NCBI GenBank assembly: GCA_016617855.1
Contig: JAECUM010006811.1
Coordinates: 62,001-126,000 of the forward strand
Origin: Megalonaias nervosa
Taxonomy: Eukaryota; Mollusca; Bivalvia; Unionida; Unionidae
DNA: 64,000 nt
Reading direction: 5' to 3'
Position 1 is the stretch's first letter, and every line of letters begins with the position of its first letter. Position numbers and translations under genes: made by a program. A model generated the notes under the pieces. The model made no database searches. It saw only the letters and a program-made list of their open reading frames with translations, and was not told the DNA's origin. This document shows, in pieces, positions 46,151-56,937 of the stretch.

Positions 46151-47682
46151 TTTAATAAGGATAGGATTGGCCAAATCACTCAAGAGTGATATAGAACCCT
46201 TCGACATGAATGGTTCATAATTCTCCGTAATAAAATCAGACTTGGGTTTATTAGACCCAACAAATGAATAGCTTTCAATACATGAACGTGACCTTGACCC
46301 CTTAGAAATAAGAGCATTTGGGATAGGTCTATCTTGATTATGATGCCTATATTTCAATTTAAAGCAATCAGAAATGATGTGTCCTTTTTTCTTGCAATAG
46401 GTACATGTAGGAATAGACAAGGATTTTGAATCCAGTTTATCAGAAGCTTGATTTTTAGAAGTTGTGCCAGATTGAGTTTTAAGAGGAGTGGTATTGGGCT
46501 GAAATACCTTTCTACCAGTAGAATGCTGAGTGAATGATTTGCCTACAACGGGAAATTTATGAGTTAAGGAGTACTTATCAGCAGCAAGAGCAGCATTTTC
46601 CAAGGTTTCAATGTCATGCTCTTCAAGATGATTCTTAATGTCATTAATGACACAGTTCTTAACCTCTTCAAGTAACACAAGTTGTTTGATATTTTTATCG
46701 TCATGTTCAACTTTCTGGGCTAAGCACCATCTCTCAAATAACTGTTCTTTTTCTCTTGCAAATTCAATATAAGTTTGCCCAGCTTCTTTTCTATAGTTTC
46801 TGAATTTTTGCCGATAAGCCTCAGGGACTAACGCATAACCCTTTAAAATACACTCCTTAACCAAATCACAGTCAGAACTCTTTTGTACTGACAGGGATGC
46901 ATAGATATTTCGGGCTTTGCCAAAAAGTACACATTGCAATAATTGAGCCCAATGCTCCCTTGCCATTTCAAATTTTCAGCAACTTTTTCAAAATTTGTCT
47001 ACTTCCTTTTCGCTAAAAGGGGGAACTAGCCTAATATTTTTTGTAATGTCAAAACTTGAATTTGTATGTGAAGTGGAAATGTGCTTTTCACTAGCCTGCT
47101 CAAATTCTTTCATTCTAATTTGAAATTCCCTTTCATTCTTCTTTCTTTGTAATTGTATCTGTCTGTCTCTCTCCTCTTTCTCAAATTGTAATTGTTTATC
47201 TTTCTCCCTCTCCTGTCTCTCTCTCTCCTCTTTTTCAAATTGTAATTTCATTTATCATTTTCTCTTTCCTGTCTCTCTTTCTCCTTTTCTTCAAATCGTA
47301 ATTGCAATTGCTTCTTCTGCAATTGCAGTTGTTTCTCTTTCTCCTCTTTTTCATAAAGGATTTGTTTATTTTTCTCTCTTTCCTCTTTCTGAAGCTCAAG
47401 CTTCCTTAACTCCAATTCCATTTTGTATTTCATTTTTAATTCCATTACTTTTATGTCAGAGTCCAATACCAACTTACTGACCGTAGCCAAAACACTTTTA
47501 TCAAAAATATTCTTCTCTACCAAATATTTAATCAAAATGTTTTTAATTTCTTGTTTCATGAAGGAAGATTTTGCTTCAGAAAGATCGTACTTTCTGGCAA
47601 ATGCAATCAACTGATGTTTTTTCAGACTATCCAACTGCTCCTGAGTTGGACTAGAAAGAAAAGTTTCCACTTTTGATGACAT
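46088..47682 (-). pseudogene. Gypsy (Gmr1-like) gag with SCAN-like domain and CCHC knuckle, frameshifted
   Basis: In order on the - strand: an N-terminal helical region beginning MSSKVETFLSSP, a long Q/E/K/R coiled coil, the motif RLVPPFSEKEVDKF, then FEKVAENLKW, and REHWAQLLQCVLFGKA with LVPEAYRQKFRNYRK. The last two are the region related to SCAN domains known from Gmr1-like Gypsy gag proteins. A CCHC zinc knuckle, CTYCKKKGHIISDC, lies near 46365-46410. There are frameshifts near 47250, 46990 and 46130. Gag would form the particle and bind RNA through the knuckle. Confidence 0.88.
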
Positions 47683-47811
47683 TGTGAATGAAAGCCTGTT
47701 GTTTTCAATAAAGATTTCAAACAAACTGTACAATTGTACTTGGGATTTAAAGACTAGGGGAATTTAAATTTCAAAAAATAATTTTCTGAAATATTTTACC
47801 AAAATTCATAT

Positions 47812-47829
47812 ATCCCGGACGAGCCCCCA
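47812..47829 (-). other. Primer-binding site, tRNA-Pro type
   Basis: On the - strand it reads TGGGGGCTCGTCCGGGAT, nine bases after the LTR end. This is the 18-base site known to pair with the 3' end of proline tRNA in gammaretroviruses, and proline tRNA ends are strongly conserved. Confidence 0.92.
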
Positions 47830-47838
47830 ATTTTCTCC

Positions 47839-48747
47839 TGTTACGTATGGGCTCGTACAATAATAACAAGAGAAAAGAGTGAAGTCAACAAGCTTTGTAT
47901 ATTTTAACAAAATAATTTATTTCCCCAGAAAAAATGTAAAAATTGGAAAATAGGAGTTACCGTTTGTGAATATAATCCAAAATTTAATCCTAAGAATGAA
48001 AAATACAAGTCGTATCAATAAATAGTTCTATTAGAATCCAGGTTTGAATCTTGACAACGTTCCAGTATGGAAGGTGATGACATCTGATGTGGTCCTTGTA
48101 CAAATAGCAACAATTCCTCAATTGAATCACAATTTATGTTTCCGAATAATTCCAGAATAAATTTCCACTGAATTTCTTTCTCCCAGAATTTATAACAGTA
48201 CACTCATTTGGTTTTCTAGAGAATAAATTATTAAATTCCAAAAACAAATGAACTTCAAAAACAATCTGGTTTCAACAATAAAAACCTATCCAGCCTTCAA
48301 GGTTTCAAAAATACAACTGACTGACAAGCGCTCAGAAAGGGTATTATATCAAACCAAATAATCATCCCGTTCTCACGAGATAGATCACATGGTCTCTTAA
48401 CACTTGAACAATGCAATAGGAAAAATGTAATTTGTCACGTAGCAAGAACCCCTATCTACTCTCACTCTGAAATAAATTTAAAAATAAAACATTGTTTATT
48501 CAGACTAGATGAAATGACCTTGGCAATAGCCAATCGTTTTCGCGTAGCATTTACACTACCGTGAACCAAGGTGAACTAAAAATATTACTAATGCAACACC
48601 TTTTATGTCTTAGATAAACAGAATTACTGAAAAAGAATTTTGAATCCCGTGAAAATAATCATTAAAATAAAATGTAATGAAACAAAAATAAAATAAAAAG
48701 AATTTTTAAAACTAACACACAAGCAATTTAATTACATATACGTAACA
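47839..48747 (-). repeat. Right inner LTR of the composite (-)
   Basis: 909 bp; on the - strand it begins TGTTACG and ends CGTAACA. It is similar to the + LTR at 43941 in opposite orientation, so the two can form a long inverted repeat. Confidence 0.92.
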
Positions 48748-49120
48748 GTAGTACGATAGCTGTAACTTATAATATACAAAAGAAATAATATACATGAGAA
48801 TTTAATAAATTACATACCTCTACAGCTGAAGATGTGCAAGTCCCTAAGTTGACTGCTTACTGACAAAATGTTCTGTAATGTGTAGATATCACTTTACAGT
48901 GAGGCATTTATACACAGACTATGTAGCCTACATCATCTGTGCACTGGAAAAATTCTGTTTTTCCTATCGAAAGCACTTTGCATGTGTGGCATAGGATGAA
49001 CCGAACTCACTGTTGTGAAATAATGTACAATATACAAAAATCACCCTCGGGTATCATTGTATACAAAAACGAAACCCGAGTACATGTATTTAATACATAG
49101 ATTTATACAATTCTGTGACA
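48748..49120. other. Unidentified segment inside the LTR composite
   Basis: 373 bp that match neither the LTR nor the surrounding 45-bp array. No coding signal. Its origin is unknown. Confidence 0.5.
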
Positions 49121-49274
49121 CTAGGATTAATTTTTGGATTATATTCACAAACTGTAAGTCATATTTCATATTTTTACCTTGTTTTCTAGGGAAATAAATT
49201 ATTCTATTAAATTCACAAAGCTTGTTGACTTCACTCTTTTCTTTTGTTACTTTTGTACGAGCATACACATAACA
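49121..49274 (+). repeat. LTR 3' fragment (+) closing the composite
   Basis: It matches the last ~155 bp of the LTR at 43941 (GGATTAATTTTTGGATTATA through CAAAGCTTGTTGACTTCACT) and ends CATAACA, followed by GTTAT. Confidence 0.9.
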
Positions 49275-49440
49275 GTTATACAGTAGTATTGGTCTACAGT
49301 ATGGATGTTTATAATGTATGTTATTACAGTAGTATTGGTTTACAGTATGGATGTTTATAATGTATGTTATTACAGTAGTATTGGTTTACAGTATGGATGT
49401 TTATAATGTATGTTATTACAGTAGTATTGGTCTACATTTT
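49275..49440. repeat. 45-bp minisatellite resumed (about 4 copies)
   Basis: Same unit as 42169-43940, ending about 20 bases before the PH3 exon at 49462. Confidence 0.94.
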
Positions 49441-49461
49441 TTTCTTCCTTTTGGTTTTCAG

Positions 49462-49529
49462 AGCACAGTATTTAAAGACAGAGTGGACAGTGACTTTCTC
49501 CTCTCTATTCAGAACAGTAACAGAGACAG
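49462..49529 (+). CDS. ARAP: ARAP exon: PH3 middle strands, followed by a GC splice donor
   Basis: A 68-bp exon after TTTTGGTTTTCAG, entered in phase 0. The reading is STVFKDRVDSDFLLSIQNSN then RD plus two bases. The only donor keeping the frame is AG|GCAAGT, the consensus of GC-AG introns. It leaves phase 2, exactly what the next exon needs. Reading on would reach a TGA 30 bases later. The exon sits just right of the 45-bp array that holds the rearranged LTR element. Confidence 0.82.
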
Positions 49530-49975
49530 GCAAGTCACACAACCACACATTAGACTTAAATGACTGCATAGGTAATGTTGATGATGATGATGATGACAAT
49601 GATGATGACTATTGTTGAAGATGTCTAATTATAACTATAATCATGTTATCTATTTGAAGGTAAAACCTAGCCTACACAAGTCAAGTGGTTAAAATATTTA
49701 GTGTCATAAAAAAAAAATTAAAAAGCTAATATTTAAAATATTTTTATTTCAAAATTTAGAAATTTTAATTTGAGCTTTTCTCAAATGATAATTGTAAGCG
49801 AGGTGCAAAGTAATGTTTTGACACTCAGTTCAGTTGTACAGAATTGATTTTGATATGTCGTGTGCTTGGCAGAATATGTTGCCTTCAGAGGAATTGTTTC
49901 AGACTTTGTAAACATTGTCAGAGATATATAGAGGATATTATATGAATGATTATTTCCAATGAATTTTATCAATAA
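49530..49975. other. Intronic sequence with a GAT run
   Basis: A GAT/GAC trinucleotide run lies at about 49578-49610. Nothing else is recognised. Confidence 0.5.
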
Positions 49976-49979
49976 AATT

Positions 49980-50180
49980 CATTGATCTCAGTTATTTGCA
50001 GACATGGCTGTCAATGATCTGAATCATTTGCTTGCATGGGTCTCAATGATCTCATTTGCATGCATGGATTTCAGGGATCTCAGTCATTTGCATGCATGGC
50101 TGTCAATGATCTGAATCATTTGCTTGCATGGGTCTCAATGATCTCAGTCATTTGCATGCATGGGTTTCAGGGATCTCAGG
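49980..50180. repeat. ~33-bp tandem repeat, about 6 copies; related units at 51170-51290
   Basis: The unit contains ATCATTTGCATGCATGG then CTGTCAATGATCT. Diverged units (TTTGCAGGCATGGCTCC) recur at about 51170-51290, separated by about 1 kb. Confidence 0.85.
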
Positions 50181-50187
50181 TTTCGTA

Positions 50188-50755
50188 TTTTGCATAGGAT
50201 TAGAATTCTAAAGGAAAAGAATTTCCCTGGGTTTCTTTGCTAGTTATACTGGCTATTTAAAAGGACCTTGCATATCTTAGGTATTGTTCAAAGTATCATT
50301 ACTTCCCTTTATTTTGGTGTATGATTGATGGGTGTAATATGGGTTATAGAGTATACAGCTTGGCCTTACTCCAGATGTGCACCTTTCAAGAGCAAAATAA
50401 GCATAATTAGCTTATTTTCGTGAATAAAATCAATGTTAATGTACCATTTTATTCAGAACATCATACATAATAATATGAAAATAAGAAAAATAATTGCATA
50501 CATTTTTTATATTTGTTTTAAAGTGGCACTCTACAATTTCGTATTTTGCATTAGAATTTTAAAGAAAAAGAATTTCCCCGGGTTTCTTCACTAGTTATAC
50601 TGGCTATTTAAAAAGGACCTTGTATATCTTAGGTATTCTTCAAAGAATCTTTACTTCCCTTTATTTTGGTGTATGATTGATGGGTGTAATATGGGTTATA
50701 GAGTATACAGCTTGGCCTTACTCCAGATGTGCACCTTTCAAGAAAGTGCTAGCTC
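50188..50755. repeat. Two ~205-bp direct copies of an unidentified segment
   Basis: The segment from TTTCGTATTTTGCAT to CCAGATGTGCACCTTTCAAG occurs at about 50190-50390 and 50538-50740. It is more than 90% identical by eye and separated by about 150 bp. It may be a duplicated transposon fragment. Confidence 0.88.
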
Positions 50756-51839
50756 CACTTGGTCATTTTCACTTCCTGAACTTCAGAGGTAAATTGTAAA
50801 AAAAAGAGCCGATAACATTTTTTACATTTTTTATATTTGGTAATTCATTCATTGCACTTTCAGAAGCTGGTATTGTCTAGTCTGGAAAAATTCATTTTCC
50901 CTATTTTAATAGTTGCTAAGGATAGTGTACTTTAGACAAATTCAGGCTGATATTTGGAGCACAAGGGAGCAGTCATTTTAGTTAGCAGTGTGCTAAGATC
51001 ATTTACAATTTCCAAAAGTACAATATCCAAAGAAATGTGCGCCACATTACATCAAAGTAGCATAGAGGTATGCCAACATTCTCTCCACTGTGCATGTTTT
51101 AAATGCAAACAACTTCACCATACATACATCACTCTCTCAAAAGTACATATAACTGGTGAGTGCCCCCTCAGTCAATTGCAGGCATGGGTCTCAGTGATCA
51201 GGAGTTATTTGCAGGCATGGCTCCCTATGATCTCAATCATTTGCAGGCATTACTGTCTGTGATCTCAATCATTTGCAGGCATGGCATGCAAGAAATTGAT
51301 TCATGCAATAAGTTTTATAAATTTCATTCAAAATGAGCACATGTAATTTATCACATGATGGCACAGATGTATTAGTAGCTCTTTTGAAGATTGTTTTGGG
51401 TTAGATGGAAATTCCATTCAACACTGCCAATATTACACAACTACCTTTTGTAATATTATGAAATGATGCATGACTTTGCAGGATGCTTGCAGTGTTGTGC
51501 AAACAACATAATTAAGAGAAATATACCACGGAAATAAACATTATTACCAGTTAGGTTATGCATTTCATAGACAGGTTATCCACACCAAGTATGTCAGTTT
51601 AAACAGCTAACATCATTTGGTCAATGCAGACTTGTGTTATTTTTACACATGTCATATTTCAATTTGCCATGTACTTATGTATTACAGACTCTATCATATC
51701 TGCATATTAAATCATATTTAAAAATAAAAGCTACAGTTAAATTTTATGATTGTACCATGTTAGCAAATTTGAGATAGGAAGTGTGTGTTCATGAAGAAAA
51801 GAACTGTAAAAGATGAAGTTGAGTATAAACTAAATGGTG

Positions 51840-52010
51840 ACAAGCTACAGATTTGGTATCTTTGGCAGTACATTGACAGTTCATTGACAGAACACAGGCA
51901 GTACATTAAATATATCCACAGTAAAATGGCTGTACATTGACAGTACACTGGCAGTACATCAACAGTTCATTGACAGAACACAGGCAGTACATTTTCATTA
52001 TATCAACAGT
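51840..52010. repeat. Irregular ~22-45-bp tandem repeat
   Basis: Repeated CAGTACATTGACAGTTCATT and GACAGAACACAGGCAGTACA segments. Confidence 0.8.
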
Positions 52011-52900
52011 TCTGCAATAGATCCTTCATTATTTTTCTCACGAAGGTCATGAAGGTCAAGGTCACAAATTACAGTCAAAGTTCAAGCCACATTCTGAATG
52101 ATATTAGCTTTGTGTCAGTAGCACTTTTGCTGGTGTAAACAAATGAGACCATTTTAAATAGTTGATTTTTGAACAAGGTACCACAAAAATAAAGGTAAGA
52201 AAAAGCAAAATAACATTAATTTCCATTTGTATTCACATATCAGTGGCAAGAAATATGATGCTTAGGATCCATTCATAAGTCTCTGGCATAACATTTATTT
52301 TAATTTCTATGAAAATATGTTATACATGAGGAAACATCACCAATTTGTATAGACATAGATTTCGAATAAACTAAGAAAACTGGTGATTTTCTAGGTCTAA
52401 AGTTTAAAGGTCACTGTGATCTGGTTTTGAGACAGTTATCAGACATCACGTTAAATCCATGGATATCTCATTTTGTCAGTTCAATTTATTGCCCAAAAAT
52501 ATTTCTATATATTCACAGTAACTCTGTAGCTTGAGTTTCCAAAGTCCCAACTCTCAATTGAAGCTTCTGTGCATTTTTCATCTGCCTGTAGACTGTGATA
52601 ACAATTTTCATAAATGGTTCCTTGACAACTCTACTGATAAAATGCCACATATGTTGAAGGAGTAATTAGCTGACATTATGGAATGTTACTTAACTAAAGT
52701 CAAAGTACTGCATGATGCTGTAAATCACACATATTGTAGGAGTAATTAGTTGGCATCATGAAATATTATATACTAAAGTCAACTACTGCATAATGCTAGA
52801 AATCAAATAAGGTTGTGTGCTAATTGTGTTAAAATCCAAGAAATGCTTCTTATTTATATCTTTAAATTGTTGATGGGCAGACTAACATACTTACATGATT
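52011..52900. other. Intronic sequence with a two-copy ~75-bp repeat
   Basis: Two diverged copies of a segment with GGAGTAATTAG, AAAGTCAA and ACTGCAT lie at about 52655-52810. Otherwise nothing is seen. Confidence 0.5.
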
Positions 52901-52904
52901 ACTT

Positions 52905-54600
52905 TAGAACTCTTTGTTCTGCTGAAGGCCAATAGGGTAACTTGCTCCCATCCAATCATTGTTCTCCTGAAGGCCAGTAGGGTAGTTTCCTGCCACCCAA
53001 TCTTTGTTCTCCTGAAGGCCTGTAGGGTAGCTTGCTGTCATCCAATCTTTGTTCTCCTGAAAGCCAATAGGGTAGCTTGATGCCACCCAATCTTTTTTCT
53101 CCTGAAGGCCAGTAGGGTAGATATCTGCCACCCAATTTTTGTTCTCCTGAACGCCTATAGGGTAGCTTGCTGCTACCCAATCATTGTTCTCCTGAAGGCC
53201 TATAGGGTAGCTTGCTGCCACCCAATCATTGTTTCCATGAAGGCCTATAGGGTAGCTTGCTGCCACCCAATCATTGTTCTCCTGAAGGCGTATAGGGTAG
53301 CTTCATGCCACCCAATCTTTGTTCTCATGAAGGCCTATATGTTGCTTCCTGCCACCCAATCTTTGTTCTCCTGAAGACCTATAGGGTGGCTTGCTGCCAC
53401 CCAATCTTTGTTCTCCTGAAGGCCAGTTGGTTTGCTTGATGTCACCCAATCTTTGTTCTCCTGAAGGCCTATAGGGTAGCTTCCTGCCATCCAATCATTG
53501 TTCTCCTGAAGGCTTATAGGGTAGCTTGTTGCCATCCAATCATTGTTCTCCTGAAGGCTTATAGGGTAGCTTGCTGCCACCCAATCTTTGTTCTCCTGAA
53601 GGCCAGTTGGGTTGCTTGATGCCACCCAATCTTTATTCTCCTGAAGGCCTATAGGGTAGCTTCCTGCCATCCAATCTTTGTTCTTCTGAAGGCCTGTAGG
53701 GTAGCTTGCTGCCATCCAATCATTGTTCTCCTAAAGGCTTATAGGGTAGCTTGCTGCCACCCAATCTTTGTTCTCCTGAAGGCTTATAGGGTAGCTTGCT
53801 GCCACCCAATCTTTGTTCTCCTGAAGGCCAGTTGGGTTGCTTGCTGCCACCCAATCTTTGTTCTCCTGAAGGCCTATAGGGTAGCTTCCTGCCACCCAAT
53901 CTTTGTTCTCCTGAAGGCCTGTAGGGTATCTTGCTGCCGTCCAATCATTGTTCTCCTGAAGGCCTATAGGGTAACTTGCTGCCACCCAATCTTTGTTCTC
54001 CTGAAGGCCAGTTGGGTTGCTTGATGCCACCCAATCTTTGTTCTCCTGAAGACCTATAGAGTAGCTTCCTGCCATCCAATCTTTGTTCTCCTGAAGGCCT
54101 GTAGGATAGCTTGCTGCCATCCAATCATTGTTCTCCTGAAGGCCTATAGGATAGCTTGCTGCCACCCAATCTTTGTTTTCCTGAAGGCCTACAGGGTGGT
54201 TTCCTGCCATTGAATCATCATTCTCCTGAAGGCTTATAGGGTAGCATTCTGCCACTGAATCATTGTTCTCCTGAAGGCTTGTAGGGTAGCTTGCTGCCAC
54301 CCTATCATTGTTCTCCTGAAGGCTTGTAGGGTAGCTTGCTGCCACCCCATCATTGTTCTCCTGAAGGCCTATAGGGTAGCTTGCTGCCACCCTATCATTG
54401 TTCTTCCTGAAGGTCTGTAGGGTATCTTGCTGCCACCCTAACATTGTTCTCCTGAAGGCCTGTAGGGTAGCTTGCTGCCATCCAATCTTTGTTCTCCTGA
54501 AGGCCAGTAGAGTAACTTGCTGCCACCCAATCTTTGTTCTCCTGAAGGCCAGTAGGGTAACTTGCTGCCACCCGATCATTGTTCTCCTGAAGGCCTAAAC
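52905..54600. repeat. 45-bp minisatellite, about 38 copies
   Basis: The unit resembles TATAGGGTAGCTTGCTGCCA then CCCAATCTTTGTTCTCCTGAAGGCC. Period 45 keeps - strand frames open for up to 282 codons (15-residue repeats such as GLQENKDWVAASYPI); I judge these artefacts. A composite of about nine units recurs (GGTTGCTTG... marks at about 53428, 53608, 53833 and 54013). Confidence 0.95.
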
Positions 54601-55120
54601 AGTTGATGTCTTTTAAAAATGCTGATATTTTTGGAATATGCTTTTGCAATAGTCCACTGCAGCTTAGAGATGTCTACCATGATTTGGTTATTGGGTGCGC
54701 TAAATAGTATACATGTGTTTCTAGAAAATTGTCACCTGTTTTGCATAGATTGCAAATGTTAATTGGTGTCAGTTAACATGAAGGTACCATAATTTGCTTT
54801 TTAGAGGTAAGTGCCAGTTTCATTACCATATTGCAAAGGCATTATGAGTGATCTTTAGTATTTCATAAACTTTGTTTTTGATGGTCATGTGGTACGGTAT
54901 ATTACCTACTAGTGAACTTGAATTTTGAACTTTATGTCAAATGTAATATTTCAGGTGATTCAAGTAGGCTCAAAATTCATTAGAGAGTTACCTTAGTGAA
55001 CAAGTCAACAGTGCTGTTTATTTTCATGATTAATTGTTCTTGTGTGCAAAGAAGCTAATTTAATGTTATTAAAAGAAACTGCTGCTAATAAAGAAAACAA
55101 AATTGTAAAGAGGACAAATG
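54601..55120. other. Unique intronic sequence
   Basis: Nothing recognised. Confidence 0.5.
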
Positions 55121-55455
55121 TGAAACCTCCACCCTCAGATGTTAAATGCACTGTAAGAAAAGAGGAAAACAGTGAAACCCCCACCCTCATTAAAGAGGAA
55201 AAAAGTGAAACCCCTGCCCTCTGATGTTTGATGCACTGTAATTAAAAAAAACCAAAAGTGCAACCCCCACCCTCTGATGCTTGCTGCACTGTAAGTAAAG
55301 AGGAAAAAAGTGAAATCCCTGCCCTCTGATGTTTGATGCACTGTAAGTCAAAAGAACAAAAGTGCAACCCCCACACCCTGATGTTTGATGCACTGTAAGA
55401 AAAGAGGACGAAAGTGAAGCTCCCACCATCATTAAAGAGGACAAAAGTGAAATCC
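55100..55455. repeat. ~55-bp tandem repeat, about 6 copies
   Basis: The unit contains AAAGAGGAAAAAAGTGAAAC then CCCCACCCTCTGATGTT and TGATGCACTGTAAG. Confidence 0.88.
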
Positions 55456-55960
55456 CAACTATGTGTGTACTGTCACATGAATTTTTGGTCTTTGTCTGGT
55501 ACCCTATTTTGTTCAGGGTTAATTTCTCTCTCTGTGTTAATCCACAAAATCTATATTTAGCCTATGCTGACCATGTTATGATCTTGACTGTTACGTCCAG
55601 TTGTAATCGTCAAAGAGAAGAACTTGACAGCTGTGTGAAGCCCAGAACTCTATCACAACATTGTTGAGCCCATTTCCTATAAATGTCAGCTTTTTTTGAC
55701 AAAGATATAATATTAATCTTAGTGTTACATGTACTTTAGCTAACACTTCTTTCAGTAACGGAAACCTGACATTGGGAGACAGGTATCAGTGAGATATTCA
55801 GATTACTTACCTAACCATATGAATTAATTATTGGTTCTGGACACATTTAAAACAAAATGTAGCTGCTTGTGAGGGGAACTATGTGCCAAGAGATTCTGGC
55901 CAAAAAGGTGGGTGACTGCTGGTCAGGGCAATTCAAGATTGGTACCACAGTATATTTCTA
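55456..55960. other. Intronic sequence
   Basis: A + frame near 55545-55600 contains YADHVMIL, faintly like a reverse-transcriptase YADD box. There is no supporting context. Confidence 0.35.
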
Positions 55961-55964
55961 TTCA

Positions 55965-56023
55965 CGGCAATGATACACTGTTATGTTTCTAGTTACAGTG
56001 AGATAAACGTAAAGTAATTACAT
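55965..56023. repeat. ~47-bp minisatellite, left edge
   Basis: The unit TACACTGTTATGTTTCTAGT then TACAGTGAGATAAACGTAAAGTAAT matches the array that resumes after the LTR. Confidence 0.85.
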
Positions 56024-56937
56024 TGTTACAATTCTGTGCTCATAAAATAAGTAACAGAAAAAAGTGAAAGACAAGAAGCTTTGTAAAATTTAACAAATAA
56101 TTTATTTCCCAAGAATACAAAGTGAGAATGAGAAAAAAGAACTTACGGTATTGCAAATTAAATCCCAAAATAATCCAAGAATTACAGACACAAGTCCTAA
56201 TAATTTAAAGTCCTGAATAAAACTCAGTACAAGTCCCAAAGAAATTCAGAAACTGAAGACGATGACATGTCTGTTATAGTGTGTAGAATATTGATGTGTC
56301 AGCAGTCTTTTGTTGAATCACAGTAATTCCAGGATTGAATTCAGTATAGATTCCAGTGAATGTCTTTATCTGAGAATTTTATAAGAGCACTTTTGTATTT
56401 CCAGAGAAAATAATCATGTGAATTCAGTAATTTGAACAAAAAAGATTCCAGCCCAAAACTACAGGTCACAACATATAATATAAAACTTGAACATGCTAGA
56501 TGTTAAGGCATGAACGACCAAGTCCTCACAGTTTCAAGATTATATAGTTCTCTGCTTGACTTCAGATCACAGTTAGCATTTTCTAAAGAAAACCATTACC
56601 TAATGGAAATAACCTTCTAGAATGATCCTGATATTTACAAAATCAAAACCATAACATGGATTACACTCAGGAAATTTCAAAATTTAGACCCAAATAAATA
56701 CATCTACTTATTCTATTAATAATGATCCTAATATTAAGCCCATACACATAGAGAATAATTTAGCTTTGTATTAGTTGCTTACACAAAATAAAATAAGTCA
56801 ATCAAATCAAGCAGAAATGAACTCAATTTTGGACAAGGTAAAGTCCAGCATACAATGTTACATTACAATAGCATGTAATGAAGTAACAAAATTTTTTACA
56901 ACTAACAAACAAACAGTTAAGTTAAATAAACATAACA
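56024..56937 (-). mobile_element. Solo LTR, family A, reverse, with ACAT target duplication
   Basis: 914 bp; in reverse it begins TGTTATG and ends TGTAACA. ACAT flanks it at 56020-56023 and 56938-56941, and the two flanks rejoin into a normal unit of the 47-bp array. No internal sequence is present. Confidence 0.9.

Larger units (their letters stand above)
43941..49274. mobile_element. Rearranged Gypsy-type LTR insertion with inverted internal part
   Basis: Both outer ends are LTR termini (TGTTACA at 43941; CATAACA ending at 49274). The whole 5334 bp is flanked by GTTAT (43936-43940 and 49275-49279), after which the interrupted 45-bp array resumes. Inside, in order, are an intact + LTR, a + primer site and gag start, a - gag fragment, a - protease remnant, - gag, a - primer site, an intact - LTR, 373 bp of unidentified sequence, and a 154-bp + LTR 3' fragment. 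No reverse transcriptase or integrase is present, so it is dead. Confidence 0.88.

Noticed and set aside
53335..54579. 282-codon - frame with GLQENKDWVAASYPI repeats
   Set aside because: 45-bp period keeps several frames open on both strands; no start context, splice logic or domain.
55461..55667. Frame with YADHVMIL as a reverse-transcriptase fragment
   Set aside because: Only one weak motif and no upstream or downstream RT landmarks.
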